Notes: a model not told the origin generated them from the letters alone. DNA of 64,000 bases from Nitrosopumilus sp. K4 (GCF_018128925.1 NZ_CP067007.1:908164-972163); one strand, 5' to 3'; shown: positions 42,998-50,914, counted from the first letter of the stretch. Made by a program: numbers and translations.

Positions 42998-43666
42998 TTA
43001 TTTTTTGTATTTTTGATAAAGTGAGTTTACACGTTTTTCAAGAGTGTCAATCTTAGGCTTTAATTTTGAGATATTTTTTCTAGAAGGACGTCTTACAGTT
43101 CTTTTAGCTGCAGTTTTTCTTGCTGGTTTTCTCTTTGTGGTTTTCTTTTTAGCTGCAGTTTTTCTTGCTGGTTTTCTCTTTGTGGTTTTCTTTTTAGCTG
43201 CAGTTTTTCTTGCTGGTTTTCTCTTTGTGGTTTTCTTTTTAGCTGCAGTTTTTCTTGCTGGTTTTCTCTTTGTGGTTTTCTTTTTAGCTGCAGTTTTTCT
43301 TGCTGGTTTTACTTGTTTTTTATCAATCAGTTTCCACAGTTCTGAAACAATTTTTCTAGAGTTTGAGTTAGGATCAGCACTAATCAAAAACAGATTATTT
43401 TCGAAAATCAAAGTAATGGTAATTACATTATCGTATTTGGTAACAGTTTCTCTTACTTTCCCCAGCCTATGTTGAAGGTTTTGAAGGCGGTTCCACCTAT
43501 CATAAGTATAGTGAACAGACATCTTTACTTCGTCATCAGTCAGTAATGAAGCAGCATCTGCTCTACTTTTGTGAGCAATCAAAGAGCCCCGTGAATTTAA
43601 AATCCCAGTAAATCGTATTTTTGGATTGGAGTTAAGTAATTTGTTGCAGAGTCTTTCAAAATTCAA
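42998..43666 (-). CDS. Paralogue of the 38373 protein with a histone-H1-like repeat tail
   Basis: A 222-residue protein. Residues 1-117 match the 38373 family (NFERLCNKLLNSNPKIRFTGILNSRG, DDEVKMSVHYTYDRWNRLQNLQHRLGK). From about residue 118 follow four perfect copies of a 15-residue unit (KPARKTAAKKKTTKR), a fifth partial copy and a basic end with SRKNISKLKPKID and a short coiled tail. The tail is very Lys/Ala-rich, like linker histone H1 or bacterial HctB/AlgP tails, and is likely to bind DNA or RNA. No other sequence in the window has this composition. Function is unknown. Confidence 0.68.
   Translation of the reverse strand: MNFERLCNKLLNSNPKIRFTGILNSRGSLIAHKSRADAASLLTDDEVKMSVHYTYDRWNRLQNLQHRLGKVRETVTKYDNVITITLIFENNLFLISADPNSNSRKIVSELWKLIDKKQVKPARKTAAKKKTTKRKPARKTAAKKKTTKRKPARKTAAKKKTTKRKPARKTAAKKKTTKRKPARKTAAKRTVRRPSRKNISKLKPKIDTLEKRVNSLYQKYKK
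43107..43310. repeat. Tandem 45-bp repeat (four full units and a partial one)
   Basis: Units begin at 43107, 43152, 43197, 43242 and 43287; the last is partial. They appear identical in nucleotide sequence. Each codes for the 15-residue Lys/Ala unit of the 42998 product. There are no unrelated spacers, so this is not a CRISPR array. Nucleotide identity suggests recent expansion. Confidence 0.92.
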
Positions 43667-43735
43667 TTTACATTAGATGAAAAATACCATTATTAATAAT
43701 TAATTCATAGTCAATAAAAAGAAGAAAAAGAAAAC

Positions 43736-44146
43736 CTAAGATTTGATTCTCATAATTTTTGTTCTGTCCATAACTTTCCAGTATTCGACATTTTGACCAT
43801 TTTCTAATTTTCCTTGGATTTCATCATCAACTAGGGTTACATCAATGGTCTCAAAAGACTCAGAATCCATGATTTGGATGGTTTCACCAGTTATAGAAAT
43901 AATTTGTCCAGTTCTTTTGTCAATCAAAGGCACATGCACTTGCATGCTGACAGGCCCCACATGAGGTCTTTTTTGATCATCAAAAACACCAACACCTACA
44001 ATTCTTGCTTTAGCGGCTCCATGTTTTCCCGGTTTGGACGTATCGTATTCTACGATTCTACATGGTTCTCCAGTTGCTTGATCACCTACAGGTAGTAAAA
44101 TGTAAGAACCAATCTTTAATGAACCAAGGTCTGCTGGCTTACTCAT
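43736..44146 (-). CDS. aif5A: Translation factor aIF5A
   Basis: Archaeal IF5A, the hypusine-bearing factor that helps ribosomes past difficult peptide bonds. The 136-residue protein has the hypusine loop TSKPGKHGAAKA, with K41 the modified Lys, and the C-terminal OB-like domain. Start at the ATG at 44146; a deoxyhypusine synthase gene is not in this window. The 90-base spacer from the 42998 gene indicates a separate transcript. Confidence 0.95.
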   Translation of the reverse strand: MSKPADLGSLKIGSYILLPVGDQATGEPCRIVEYDTSKPGKHGAAKARIVGVGVFDDQKRPHVGPVSMQVHVPLIDKRTGQIISITGETIQIMDSESFETIDVTLVDDEIQGKLENGQNVEYWKVMDRTKIMRIKS

Positions 44147-44284
44147 GAAAAAGCAGGTTTTTGTCGAATATTTAACGTTTACAATTGGGTGACGAGTTGA
44201 ATAGATCCAAAAAATATTTAAAGAAACCTAAAAATTTTTCAGAGTAAAAATAATTCAAAATACTAACCAGAAGATTTTAAAAAA

Positions 44285-45316
44285 TTATCGAGTCAAAAAA
44301 GTATGAAAATGAGCTTTGCTTCCAAAAAGTTGTGTGCTATCAGATAGAATAGTTTTAACACGATCAGGTTCAAAAATAGTATCAAGTAATTCATCCAATA
44401 AATTGGCATCAGAATAATTTTTCAAAGACAAAGACATCATTCTGAGAATCAATACTCGTAACACTTCAAGTAAAAATTCTGTTTCTGCAAACCTTATAGA
44501 TATAGGAACACCATGAACGAGACTAGATCTTTTTTTGTACATTTTACGCATGTTTCTGAAAATAAATTGTTTTTCCAGAAGAGTTTCTCCTAGGAGAGCA
44601 GATGTACGATGACTAATACGATATGATAATTCATCAGTTTCTTTAGACATTAAAGATTCAATTGCTATTGTTAAAAAAATCAGTCTATCATTAACATCTA
44701 CAATTTCTCTTGCTTTTTTTAACCATGAATATGCAAAATTTATTCTATTAGATATTTTGTTCTTTTTAGAATCAAAAAATGTACTTATACTTACAAAAAA
44801 ATTTTGTAATTCTTCAATTTCAGAATTAGTTAAATTATAATAAAATTTTGGATATGCCACACTTTTAGGGTTAATTGTCCCACTAGTCCAACCAGCATGA
44901 ATTCCCTCATGAAAACCTCGATAGATTATAGGACCTGCAAATAAAGGAGTGAACATCCAAGGTTTGAATAAAGTCAACACATTTAGAAATCCATTTACTT
45001 CAGCAGAACCTTCACTACCTATTTTATCAGATATACTTCCCCTATCAACCAAAGCTGAACCACCATTCATCACTTGTTTTAACACATCTACAACATTTTC
45101 TTGAATTTTCAGTTTAACTACAAGCATAGGCGAATTAAGAATCATTTTTTGTTCGAATTCATCAAGAGGTTTCAAATCAATATGTTGTTTTTTCAAAAAA
45201 TCATCAGTAATTGTTTTAATTATTTGGAAATTTCCAATACTGAAATCTTGGTCCACTTTGAAATTTAGTAGAGGGGCATAAGATGTCCATTGCATCAGTA
45301 AAAGAGAGTATTTCAC
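44285..45316 (-). CDS. ApeA-like HEPN domain protein (candidate defence nuclease)
   Basis: A 343-residue protein. The C-terminal third (about 205-320) reads as an ApeA-type HEPN domain: DVNDRLIFLTIAIESLMSKETDELSYRISHRTSALLGE, then FRNMRKMYKKRSSLVHG. The RSSLVH segment gives the R-x4-H pattern of HEPN RNases (residues about 275-280). The N-terminal 200 residues are less conserved and would hold a sensor or target-binding domain. ApeA proteins are anti-phage factors that cleave RNA; this protein is shorter than the E. coli one, so defence is plausible but not shown. An unknown gene lies upstream on the same strand. Confidence 0.65.
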   Translation of the reverse strand: MKYSLLLMQWTSYAPLLNFKVDQDFSIGNFQIIKTITDDFLKKQHIDLKPLDEFEQKMILNSPMLVVKLKIQENVVDVLKQVMNGGSALVDRGSISDKIGSEGSAEVNGFLNVLTLFKPWMFTPLFAGPIIYRGFHEGIHAGWTSGTINPKSVAYPKFYYNLTNSEIEELQNFFVSISTFFDSKKNKISNRINFAYSWLKKAREIVDVNDRLIFLTIAIESLMSKETDELSYRISHRTSALLGETLLEKQFIFRNMRKMYKKRSSLVHGVPISIRFAETEFLLEVLRVLILRMMSLSLKNYSDANLLDELLDTIFEPDRVKTILSDSTQLFGSKAHFHTFLTR

Positions 45317-45362
45317 TAGGAAAATAATCTTTTAGTCAGAATAGACATGAGAGGATTAGAAA

Positions 45363-45536
45363 AGTAGAACATAGGAAAATCTTTGAATGAAAAATCGCCT
45401 ATGAGTGGTTAGAACATCCAATTCCAGCAGAGTAGAAAAATAATGAATTCTACTCATGATCGCCAAATTGAGCAAATTTAGGTATAATTTCGACTATTCT
45501 ACTCGGCAGGCAAGTGCTCGGTTTAACTTTTCTACT
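45363..45536. repeat. Cluster of AGTAGAA/TTCTACT motifs upstream of the HEPN gene
   Basis: The motif occurs five times in 175 bases: AGTAGAA at 45363 and 45431, and TTCTACT at 45448, 45497 and 45530. Two of them form a perfect 8-base inverted repeat, GAGTAGAA (45430-45437) and TTCTACTC (45448-45455), with a 10-base loop. This 215-base spacer (45317-45531) holds no gene. The cluster could be an operator for a regulator or an RNA structure. Confidence 0.55.
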
Positions 45537-46143
45537 TTAGTTGATCTAAAATTGAGAGACTCACCAAATTAGTCATTGTCAAACCTTTTCTATTTACATC
45601 ACGTCGGGTTTCATCACAATACTTCTTTACGCTTTGGTGACTTTTTTCACTTGAAACTTCAATGATCACAATATTATCAGAATAAGGAAACGTAAATTTG
45701 GATGGAGTTTTGCAAAAAGTATCCATAAATCCCAATCCCGCCATGTGAATCTTGTCTTTTTTAAGAAGAAGGTTTGCAATTTCAACATGGTCTTCTCCAG
45801 ATTCGCCATACTCTAAGTAATAAACAGATACAAAGTTTGTATCACCTGTAGATTCCCTCTCAAAAAGATCTTCCTTTACTCTAAAAACAAACGAAGTTTT
45901 TTCTTGATTATGTTTTATCAGATCCTCAGTTATTTGTTGACCATTTTTGAATTTAGCAAGAAGATAATGGTTTGTAGAATCTGAAAAATACGGTTTGCTC
46001 TCATTTGAAAAAGTTCCCGTGACAAAAAACAATTCTTCTATATTTTTTGAGGATATCCACTGATCTTTTAGTTCAATAGATTTATGGTTATGAAGATAAG
46101 GAGCACATACATATCCAAAGTAAGTTAGTTCTTGTTCGGACAC
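45532..46143 (-). CDS. Unknown cytoplasmic protein of the accessory island
   Basis: A 203-residue protein with mixed alpha/beta segments and no membrane helix or known motif. Charged stretches and single Cys residues are scattered without a metal pattern. It is followed downstream by the ApeA-like HEPN gene (same strand, 215-base spacer) and starts about 110 bases from the 5' end of tRNA-Tyr on the other strand. It may be a partner of the HEPN protein, but the spacer and motif cluster between them could also mean separate control. Confidence 0.55.
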   Translation of the reverse strand: MSEQELTYFGYVCAPYLHNHKSIELKDQWISSKNIEELFFVTGTFSNESKPYFSDSTNHYLLAKFKNGQQITEDLIKHNQEKTSFVFRVKEDLFERESTGDTNFVSVYYLEYGESGEDHVEIANLLLKKDKIHMAGLGFMDTFCKTPSKFTFPYSDNIVIIEVSSEKSHQSVKKYCDETRRDVNRKGLTMTNLVSLSILDQLK

Positions 46144-46251
46144 TAGGACAAATGCCCAAAAACACTATTTATGCTGTATGGAATGAAACGATCTTTTCAA
46201 AAATAGGCATCTTCGATAGTTTTTTAATACTAGATAACTTCGGGAATTTGT

Positions 46252-46374
46252 CCCAAGCTAGCTCAGCCTGGTAGAGCTTCCGGCTGTAGTTGTCGGCTTT
46301 GATGGCTGACCGAATAACAGCATATCAGGCATACAGAAACCGGGTTGTCGAAGGTTCAATTCCTTCGCTTGGGA
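46252..46374 (+). tRNA. tRNA-Tyr (anticodon GTA) with a 49-nt intron
   Basis: The cloverleaf forms when 46290-46338 is removed: acceptor CCCAAGC/GCTTGGG, D stem GCTC/GAGC, anticodon stem TCCGG/CCGGG, anticodon GTA at 46286-46288, T stem GAAGG/CCTTC with loop TTCAATT, discriminator A. The C1-G72 pair is the archaeal Tyr identity pair. The intron lies at the canonical 37/38 site, and its TACAG (46332-46336) can pair with the CTGTA around the anticodon, as expected for a bulge-helix-bulge. A CCA follows at 46375-46377. A TATA-like ttttttaata lies about 30 nt upstream. Confidence 0.93.
46290..46338 (+). other. Intron of tRNA-Tyr
   Basis: 49 nt between position 37 (G, 46289) and position 38 (A, 46339). 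Internal pairing GTCGGC (46292-46297) with GCTGAC (46305-46310) makes a hairpin. Archaeal tRNA-Tyr introns are known to be needed for pseudouridine 35 formation before splicing. It is removed by the archaeal splicing endonuclease. Confidence 0.85.
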
Positions 46375-46464
46375 CCACAAATTTTTCCCGGTAAACAGTG
46401 TAAAAATAATAAAAAGATAGACTGATTTAAGAAAACAAAATGTCTTAAATTAAAAAACTATTGC

Positions 46465-46656
46465 CTATGCTGATTTCTTGACTTTTTGGGCGGCAGGTCC
46501 TTTTCTACCTTCGCCTACTTCAAACTCGACTTTATCGCCTTCATTGATGAATCCATCAACATCTGATTTGTGAACAAACAGATCTTCACCAGATTCTCTT
46601 TCGATAAAACCAAAGCCCTTTGTTCGGTTGAACCATTTTACGGTACCTTGTTCCAT
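46465..46656 (-). CDS. cspA: Cold shock domain protein
   Basis: A CspA-type single-strand nucleic acid binding protein. The start is set at the ATG at 46654-46656 ([10 protein letters not shown], 63 residues), because a TATA-like box on the same strand (46681-46690) lies 25-34 nt upstream, giving a leaderless transcript; the upstream ATG at 46680 would lie at the TATA box itself. RNP1 KGFGFI and RNP2 LFVHKSDV are present. Small CspA proteins are mostly bacterial but also known in thaumarchaea. Confidence 0.93.
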   Translation of the reverse strand: MEQGTVKWFNRTKGFGFIERESGEDLFVHKSDVDGFINEGDKVEFEVGEGRKGPAAQKVKKSA

Positions 46657-46680
46657 TTGATTTGCAAATAATGTATTCAC

Positions 46681-46690
46681 TATATTAAGT
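46681..46690 (-). promoter_or_regulatory. TATA box of the cold shock gene
   Basis: The reverse strand reads acttaatata, 25-34 nt before the ATG at 46654-46656. The position fixes the start codon of the gene. Confidence 0.5.
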
Positions 46691-46722
46691 AAGTTATCTA
46701 ATGTTCAGCGAGCAATTCAGAT

Positions 46723-47034
46723 CTAGAAATCTTTTGGGATATGATCATTGTCTTTTAGCCATTCTACCTGAGGCAAAGTAAATCTCCATACAATATCGCC
46801 TTTTTCAGACTCGTTAAAGTCCCACGGTGCAATAATTACAATGTCATTATCACGAATCCACACTCTACGTTTCAGTTTTCCTCGTATTCTGCCTCTTCTT
46901 GTTACACCGTCAGTACATTTGATAAGGACATTTTCACCACCAAGCATCTTAAGAACTCTTCCAAACATTTCACCTTCTTCAGGCAATCTTATTTCTTTAA
47001 GATCACTTTCGCTCTTAACTTGGCGTTTACCCAT
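46723..47034 (-). CDS. aif1A: Translation initiation factor aIF1A
   Basis: S1/OB-fold initiation factor of 103 residues when started at the ATG at 47032-47034 (MGKRQVKSES); the upstream in-frame start would add 8 residues that do not match the family. Motifs: EEGEMFGRVLKMLGGENVLIKCTDG, RRGRIRGKLKRRVWI and IVIIAPWDF. It binds the ribosomal A site during start codon selection. The region upstream holds an inverted repeat around its TATA box. Confidence 0.95.
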   Translation of the reverse strand: MGKRQVKSESDLKEIRLPEEGEMFGRVLKMLGGENVLIKCTDGVTRRGRIRGKLKRRVWIRDNDIVIIAPWDFNESEKGDIVWRFTLPQVEWLKDNDHIPKDF

Positions 47035-47043
47035 ACAGTATAT

Positions 47044-47068
47044 CCACAGTTTCTGCATATAACTGTGG
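47044..47068 (-). promoter_or_regulatory. Inverted repeat enclosing the aIF1A TATA box
   Basis: Arms CCACAGTT (47044-47051) and AACTGTGG (47061-47068) are a perfect 8-base inverted repeat with a 9-base spacer. The spacer and inner arm contain the TATA-like element (reverse strand ttatatgc, 47055-47062), about 22-28 nt before the ATG. A protein binding here would block TBP, so this could be an operator; a chance match is possible. Confidence 0.5.
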
Positions 47069-47139
47069 GGATTTTTCTCAGGTTTTTAGAAAAAATCAAT
47101 CAGCATAGGAATTTTATTTATAGACAACAAAAATAAAAT

Positions 47140-47700
47140 GTGGAATTTCACTGCGTTCAAGACTGCTCGCAATGCTGTATTGAAAGAGAGTATTATCCAA
47201 GTAAGAAATTTGGAAAAATAGGAGTATTAGTTTTACCTGAAGAAAAAGAAAAAATTGAAAAACTTGCAAAGAATAACAATATAAAAATAAACATTATTCC
47301 ACGAATAGGTGTTTCAGACAGTCCTAACAAATTACCAAAAGTTTTAGCATATCAGATGATGGGAATTGAAAAAAATGGAAACACATGTCCGTTTTTAGAT
47401 ACCAAAACAAATGACAAATCACCACATGGAGGACACCCATGCAAGATTTATTCAGAAAGACCATTAGCTTGTATGACATACCCATTGTTAGAAAATGAAC
47501 CGATTCAATTAGATCAGAAATGCAAATTTTGCAAAGAAAACGGAAATGCAGATGAAAATTTGAATTTAGAAATAGAATCATTGTTAAAAATCAAATCAAA
47601 AATGAATACGAATTCAGAATTTGTTTGGAGATATGCTACAGGAATAGGAGAAGAAACAGACAAGAAAGAAGTTCTTTCAGGTTGGATTTTAGAACAATAA
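47140..47700 (+). CDS. YkgJ-type Cys-cluster protein
   Basis: A 186-residue protein starting at GTG. The N-terminal CVQDCSQCC (C5, C9, C12, C13) and the later CPFL, PCKIYSERPLACMTYP and CKFCKE groups form the cysteine cluster of the YkgJ/DUF-type family, which probably binds zinc or an Fe-S centre. The exact function of the family is unknown. It is divergent from aIF1A and is followed by the Lrp-type regulator. Confidence 0.8.
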   Translation: MEFHCVQDCSQCCIEREYYPSKKFGKIGVLVLPEEKEKIEKLAKNNNIKINIIPRIGVSDSPNKLPKVLAYQMMGIEKNGNTCPFLDTKTNDKSPHGGHPCKIYSERPLACMTYPLLENEPIQLDQKCKFCKENGNADENLNLEIESLLKIKSKMNTNSEFVWRYATGIGEETDKKEVLSGWILEQ

Positions 47701-47750
47701 GACACAAAATAAACCAAAAATACAAAAACAATAGAAATTATGGATATATC

Positions 47751-48251
47751 ATGAGTGAAGACGCATGGTCAAACCTGGATAAAATAGATCAGAAAATTAT
47801 TGAAATTTTAAACAATAATGCAAGAACACCGTCAAAAGAAATTGCATCTGAATTAAAAAAGGCAGGGGAAGATGTTTCAGATAGAACAATTAGAAAAAGA
47901 ATCGAGAGGTTAGAAAAAAGCGGAATCATAAAAGGATACAAGGCCGTTCTAACAGATGTATCAGGCATTATAGAGTATCAAGCTGTCTTTATGAAATTAA
48001 AACCATCAAAATCATTAGAGGTTGTAAAAGATTCAATCAAAGATTTTATCACAAAACTAGATAATTATTTGCTTGTAGGAAATATGGAGGGAGAATGGAA
48101 CATGTTTGCAATAATCCAAGTAGAATCCGAAAAGAAAAACACTGCTCAAAGGATTGTTGAAAAGTTTTCAGAACAATTAACAGATTACAGAATTAATGAG
48201 ATCGATATTAAAGATGCAAATATTTTGAACATGTCACTTTTGTTATTGTAA
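47751..48251 (+). CDS. Lrp/AsnC family transcription regulator
   Basis: A 166-residue protein when started at the ATG at 47751 (MSEDAWSNLDKIDQ); the longer frame beginning at 47625 overlaps the previous gene and adds unrelated residues. It has an N-terminal winged-helix domain (DQKIIEILNNNARTPSKEIASELK, recognition helix DRTIRKRIERLEKSG) and a C-terminal RAM-like alpha-beta domain (NYLLVGNMEGEWNMFAIIQV). It probably senses an amino acid or similar. Targets unknown. It converges on the TPR-receiver gene with a 9-base overlap. Confidence 0.87.
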   Translation: MSEDAWSNLDKIDQKIIEILNNNARTPSKEIASELKKAGEDVSDRTIRKRIERLEKSGIIKGYKAVLTDVSGIIEYQAVFMKLKPSKSLEVVKDSIKDFITKLDNYLLVGNMEGEWNMFAIIQVESEKKNTAQRIVEKFSEQLTDYRINEIDIKDANILNMSLLLL

Positions 48252-48992
48252 TAAGGAATATTCAGATTCAGCAATATCAATTGCTTTTTTGAGCTCATCT
48301 AGAGTAAATGGTTTTTGAATAAATGCAGCTACGCCAGAACTAATAGTCTTGTATACTCGTTTTGTGGTTTTTTCATCTGCTGTAATTACAATGATTTGTA
48401 CATCATGTTTTTCTTTAAGTAATTTTGAGGCCACAACATCACCATCAATATCAGGCAATCCCATATCAAGCAAGATGATAGGTTTTTTGTCTTCAGAAAA
48501 TAGCTTCAGACATCCTTTCAATCCATCTTTGCCGTTTTCATAAACAAAAATATTTTGATATCCTAATTTTTCAACATATGTTTTAAGTTTTAATGCAATT
48601 GCTTTACTATCATCTATTATTACAATAGTATTTAGAGTATCCACAGTTTCAGGAATTATTGATTTAGCTTTTTGATAAGTTTCCTTAGCTTTGTCAAATT
48701 CGCCTAAACTCAAAAAGCATTTTGAGGCACAAAGTAAAGATCCTTGAATATTTTTTGCATCTTTAGACTTTGAATATTTTAAAAACAGATTTGCAGCTTG
48801 TAAGATTTCATCTTTAGATTCTTTTCCTTGTTCGGTTTTACATTCAGATGCCAATATGTACAATAGTGCAGATTTTAGAAAATCTTTCTTTTGTAGGTCG
48901 TTTGCTTGATTCAAAAACATGTTATGTGCAGAAATGAATTGTCTGTTTTTCAAATGAGTTAATGCAATTTCGCAATTTGCCTTAACATCCAA
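48243..48992 (-). CDS. Response regulator receiver with N-terminal TPR-like helices
   Basis: A 249-residue protein. Residues 1-115 are helical and TPR-like (repeats of NRQFISAHNMFLNQ and GEFDKAKETYQKAK). The rest is a receiver domain: VIIDDSKAIALKLK (acidic pair), phospho-acceptor Asp in ILLDMGLPDIDG, Thr in VITADEK and Lys in IQKPFT. There is no DNA-binding output domain, so it acts through protein contact. The start codon is TTG at 48990-48992; no ATG fits. A cognate kinase is not adjacent; the DUF4242-kinase (7672) is one possible partner. Confidence 0.85.
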   Translation of the reverse strand: MDVKANCEIALTHLKNRQFISAHNMFLNQANDLQKKDFLKSALLYILASECKTEQGKESKDEILQAANLFLKYSKSKDAKNIQGSLLCASKCFLSLGEFDKAKETYQKAKSIIPETVDTLNTIVIIDDSKAIALKLKTYVEKLGYQNIFVYENGKDGLKGCLKLFSEDKKPIILLDMGLPDIDGDVVASKLLKEKHDVQIIVITADEKTTKRVYKTISSGVAAFIQKPFTLDELKKAIDIAESEYSLLQ

Positions 48993-49045
48993 TATTATTG
49001 TCAGTAGTATGTTATTTTATAACATTTTGGTAGTGTTAAGGACAA

Positions 49046-50098
49046 CTATGGATTAATTACTGCACGTCCAAGAATCTTTCTAGCTTTAAGATCTTCTAAG
49101 GCATTGTTTGCCTCATCTAAAGAATATCTTTTTGAAATCATTGGATTGATGACTCCTTTTCTTGCAAGGTCAAGCAATTCTACCATATCATGATAATTTC
49201 CAGTGTATGCACCCTGTATTATAATGGACTTTAGTGGAATTGTGACCAAAGACATTTCAAGTGAACCACCAAAGAGACCAACTAAAACCAAATTACCTCT
49301 TTTTCGCAATACAGATAATCCTAGTTTAGCTGTAGGAGGAGCGTTCACAAAGTCAACAACACTGTCTGCTCCTTTTTCATTACAGATAGACATGATTTTT
49401 TTGGCAGTTTCTGGATCTTTAGAGTTTACGACAAAGTCAGCACCCATTTCTTTTGCGGTTTCTAGTTTTTGATCATCAAGATCAACACAAATTATTTTTG
49501 CTTTAGTAATTGCCTTTGCAATTTGAACACCCATTAAACCTAAACCACCAGCACCAATTACGACTAAGAATTCAGGTGAATTTTGATTTGATTTTTTTAT
49601 TGCAGTATATGCCGTTAGACCAGAACATGCCAATGATGTAGCAACTTCTGGATCTAGTCCATCTAATTTTGCAACATACTTGTAATGAGGAACAAGAGCA
49701 TAATCAGAATAACCGCCATCTTGGAAAACCCCAAGAGATTTTGGAGTGTCACACAAATTTTCATTTTCAACTTTACATGCAGGGCATTGACCACATCCAA
49801 TCCAAGGATAAACGAGTATTTGATCACCTTTTGAAATTCCTGAAACATCATTACCAACGGCCTCAACAGTTCCAGCAATTTCATGTCCAGGAGTAACAGG
49901 GTATTTCACTCCCCTATCAGTAACTTTCATGAATTGACCATCACCTAAATCATACCCACCTTCCCACAGATGCAAATCACTATGACACACACCAACTGCT
50001 TTGACCTTTACCAGTACCTGATTATCTTGAGGTGTTGGGGTTTCAGATTCAGATAGTTTCAAGGGTTCATTGGGTCCTGTAATACGGGCTGATTTCAT
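49046..50098 (-). CDS. Zinc-dependent alcohol dehydrogenase family protein
   Basis: A 350-residue medium-chain dehydrogenase. It has the catalytic zinc region VGVCHSDLHLWEGG and PVTPGHEIAGTVEAVG, and the structural zinc loop with four Cys (GCGQCPACKVENENLC). The Rossmann motif is VVIGAGGLGLMGVQIA, and the acidic CVDLDD end favours NAD. Substrate unknown. Thaumarchaea need semialdehyde reductases in the 3-hydroxypropionate/4-hydroxybutyrate cycle, and in Metallosphaera a zinc enzyme of this type serves there; that makes such a role possible but not shown here. Confidence 0.9.
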   Translation of the reverse strand: MKSARITGPNEPLKLSESETPTPQDNQVLVKVKAVGVCHSDLHLWEGGYDLGDGQFMKVTDRGVKYPVTPGHEIAGTVEAVGNDVSGISKGDQILVYPWIGCGQCPACKVENENLCDTPKSLGVFQDGGYSDYALVPHYKYVAKLDGLDPEVATSLACSGLTAYTAIKKSNQNSPEFLVVIGAGGLGLMGVQIAKAITKAKIICVDLDDQKLETAKEMGADFVVNSKDPETAKKIMSICNEKGADSVVDFVNAPPTAKLGLSVLRKRGNLVLVGLFGGSLEMSLVTIPLKSIIIQGAYTGNYHDMVELLDLARKGVINPMISKRYSLDEANNALEDLKARKILGRAVINP

Positions 50099-50181
50099 GA
50101 ATTAGCAATTCCACATTAACAATATAAGAGTTGACTGGATGTGAGAAAAAAATAGAGCCTCTAGATATTATTGAATAGAGA

Positions 50182-50868
50182 GTGATCATTCCTGTGAGCG
50201 AAGAACAACCACCTAGCATTTCTACTGCACCAGTGAATATTCTATTTGATCCAAAATCGGCTGCAAAAAAAGATGTTTGGGAAATTGATCTAATTCAGAT
50301 TTTGAATTTATTAATAAGAATTCTTGAAAAAAGTGGCAAAAAAGATCTTAGAGTTGCAGGAATGGCAGCATTATCATCTTCATTAATTTACAGAATGAAA
50401 GTTGAGAGCATATTTGCATTACAAAAAGCAGCAATGGAAAAGAAACCAATCAGACAAAGAACAGACATAGATATCGACTTAATCGACATACCATATCGTC
50501 ACGAGTCAACATATCCAGTTTCACTAGATGACTTGTTAGGATTATTACAGAATCTTATTGGTTCAATTGCAAACCCTCAATCAAGAAGAAGCAGAAGTGT
50601 TGAGATCGAGCCAATAGAGCCACCAAACTTCCAAGAGTATTTCATCTCACTTGAAAGCATTATTGGAAAATACGAAGACTTGATCATCAAAAAAATCACC
50701 GCACAGGGTTGGGGTTTACTACAAGACATCATAAAAGATCTTGATGAAGTTGATTCAATCCGATGTTTCTTTGCAGCATTATTTTTGGCAAGAGATGAAA
50801 AAGCAGATTTAGAACAGGTCGAAGACGATATCAAAATTACCCTGATAAAACAGGAATTTACAAACTGA
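50182..50868 (+). CDS. scpA: Segregation and condensation protein ScpA-like
   Basis: A 228-residue helical kleisin-type protein starting at GTG. An N-terminal SMC-binding segment (VWEIDLIQILNLLIRILEKSGKKDLRVAGMAALSSSLIYRMKVE) matches ScpA, and a C-terminal winged helix lies at about 145-228. It would bridge SMC heads in chromosome compaction. scpB follows 45 bases on; the SMC gene is not in this window. Confidence 0.85.
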   Translation: MIIPVSEEQPPSISTAPVNILFDPKSAAKKDVWEIDLIQILNLLIRILEKSGKKDLRVAGMAALSSSLIYRMKVESIFALQKAAMEKKPIRQRTDIDIDLIDIPYRHESTYPVSLDDLLGLLQNLIGSIANPQSRRSRSVEIEPIEPPNFQEYFISLESIIGKYEDLIIKKITAQGWGLLQDIIKDLDEVDSIRCFFAALFLARDEKADLEQVEDDIKITLIKQEFTN

Positions 50869-50906
50869 TCAAAAATGGAGAAAGAATTTCTTTAAGTATA
50901 TTTTCA

Positions 50907-50914
50907 AGGAGGTT
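50907..50914 (+). promoter_or_regulatory. Strong Shine-Dalgarno site of scpB
   Basis: aaggaggt ends 5 bases before the ATG at 50920, an almost complete match to the archaeal anti-Shine-Dalgarno; it decides the start. Confidence 0.65.

Noticed and set aside
43107-43310. Regular 45-bp repeats considered as a CRISPR array
   Set aside because: Units are contiguous with no unique spacers and encode a protein repeat.
43044-43475. Long open frame antisense to the H1-like tail coding hydrophobic residues
   Set aside because: It is the reverse reading of the Lys/Ala repeat codons, which leave no stops; no start signal or membrane-protein logic.
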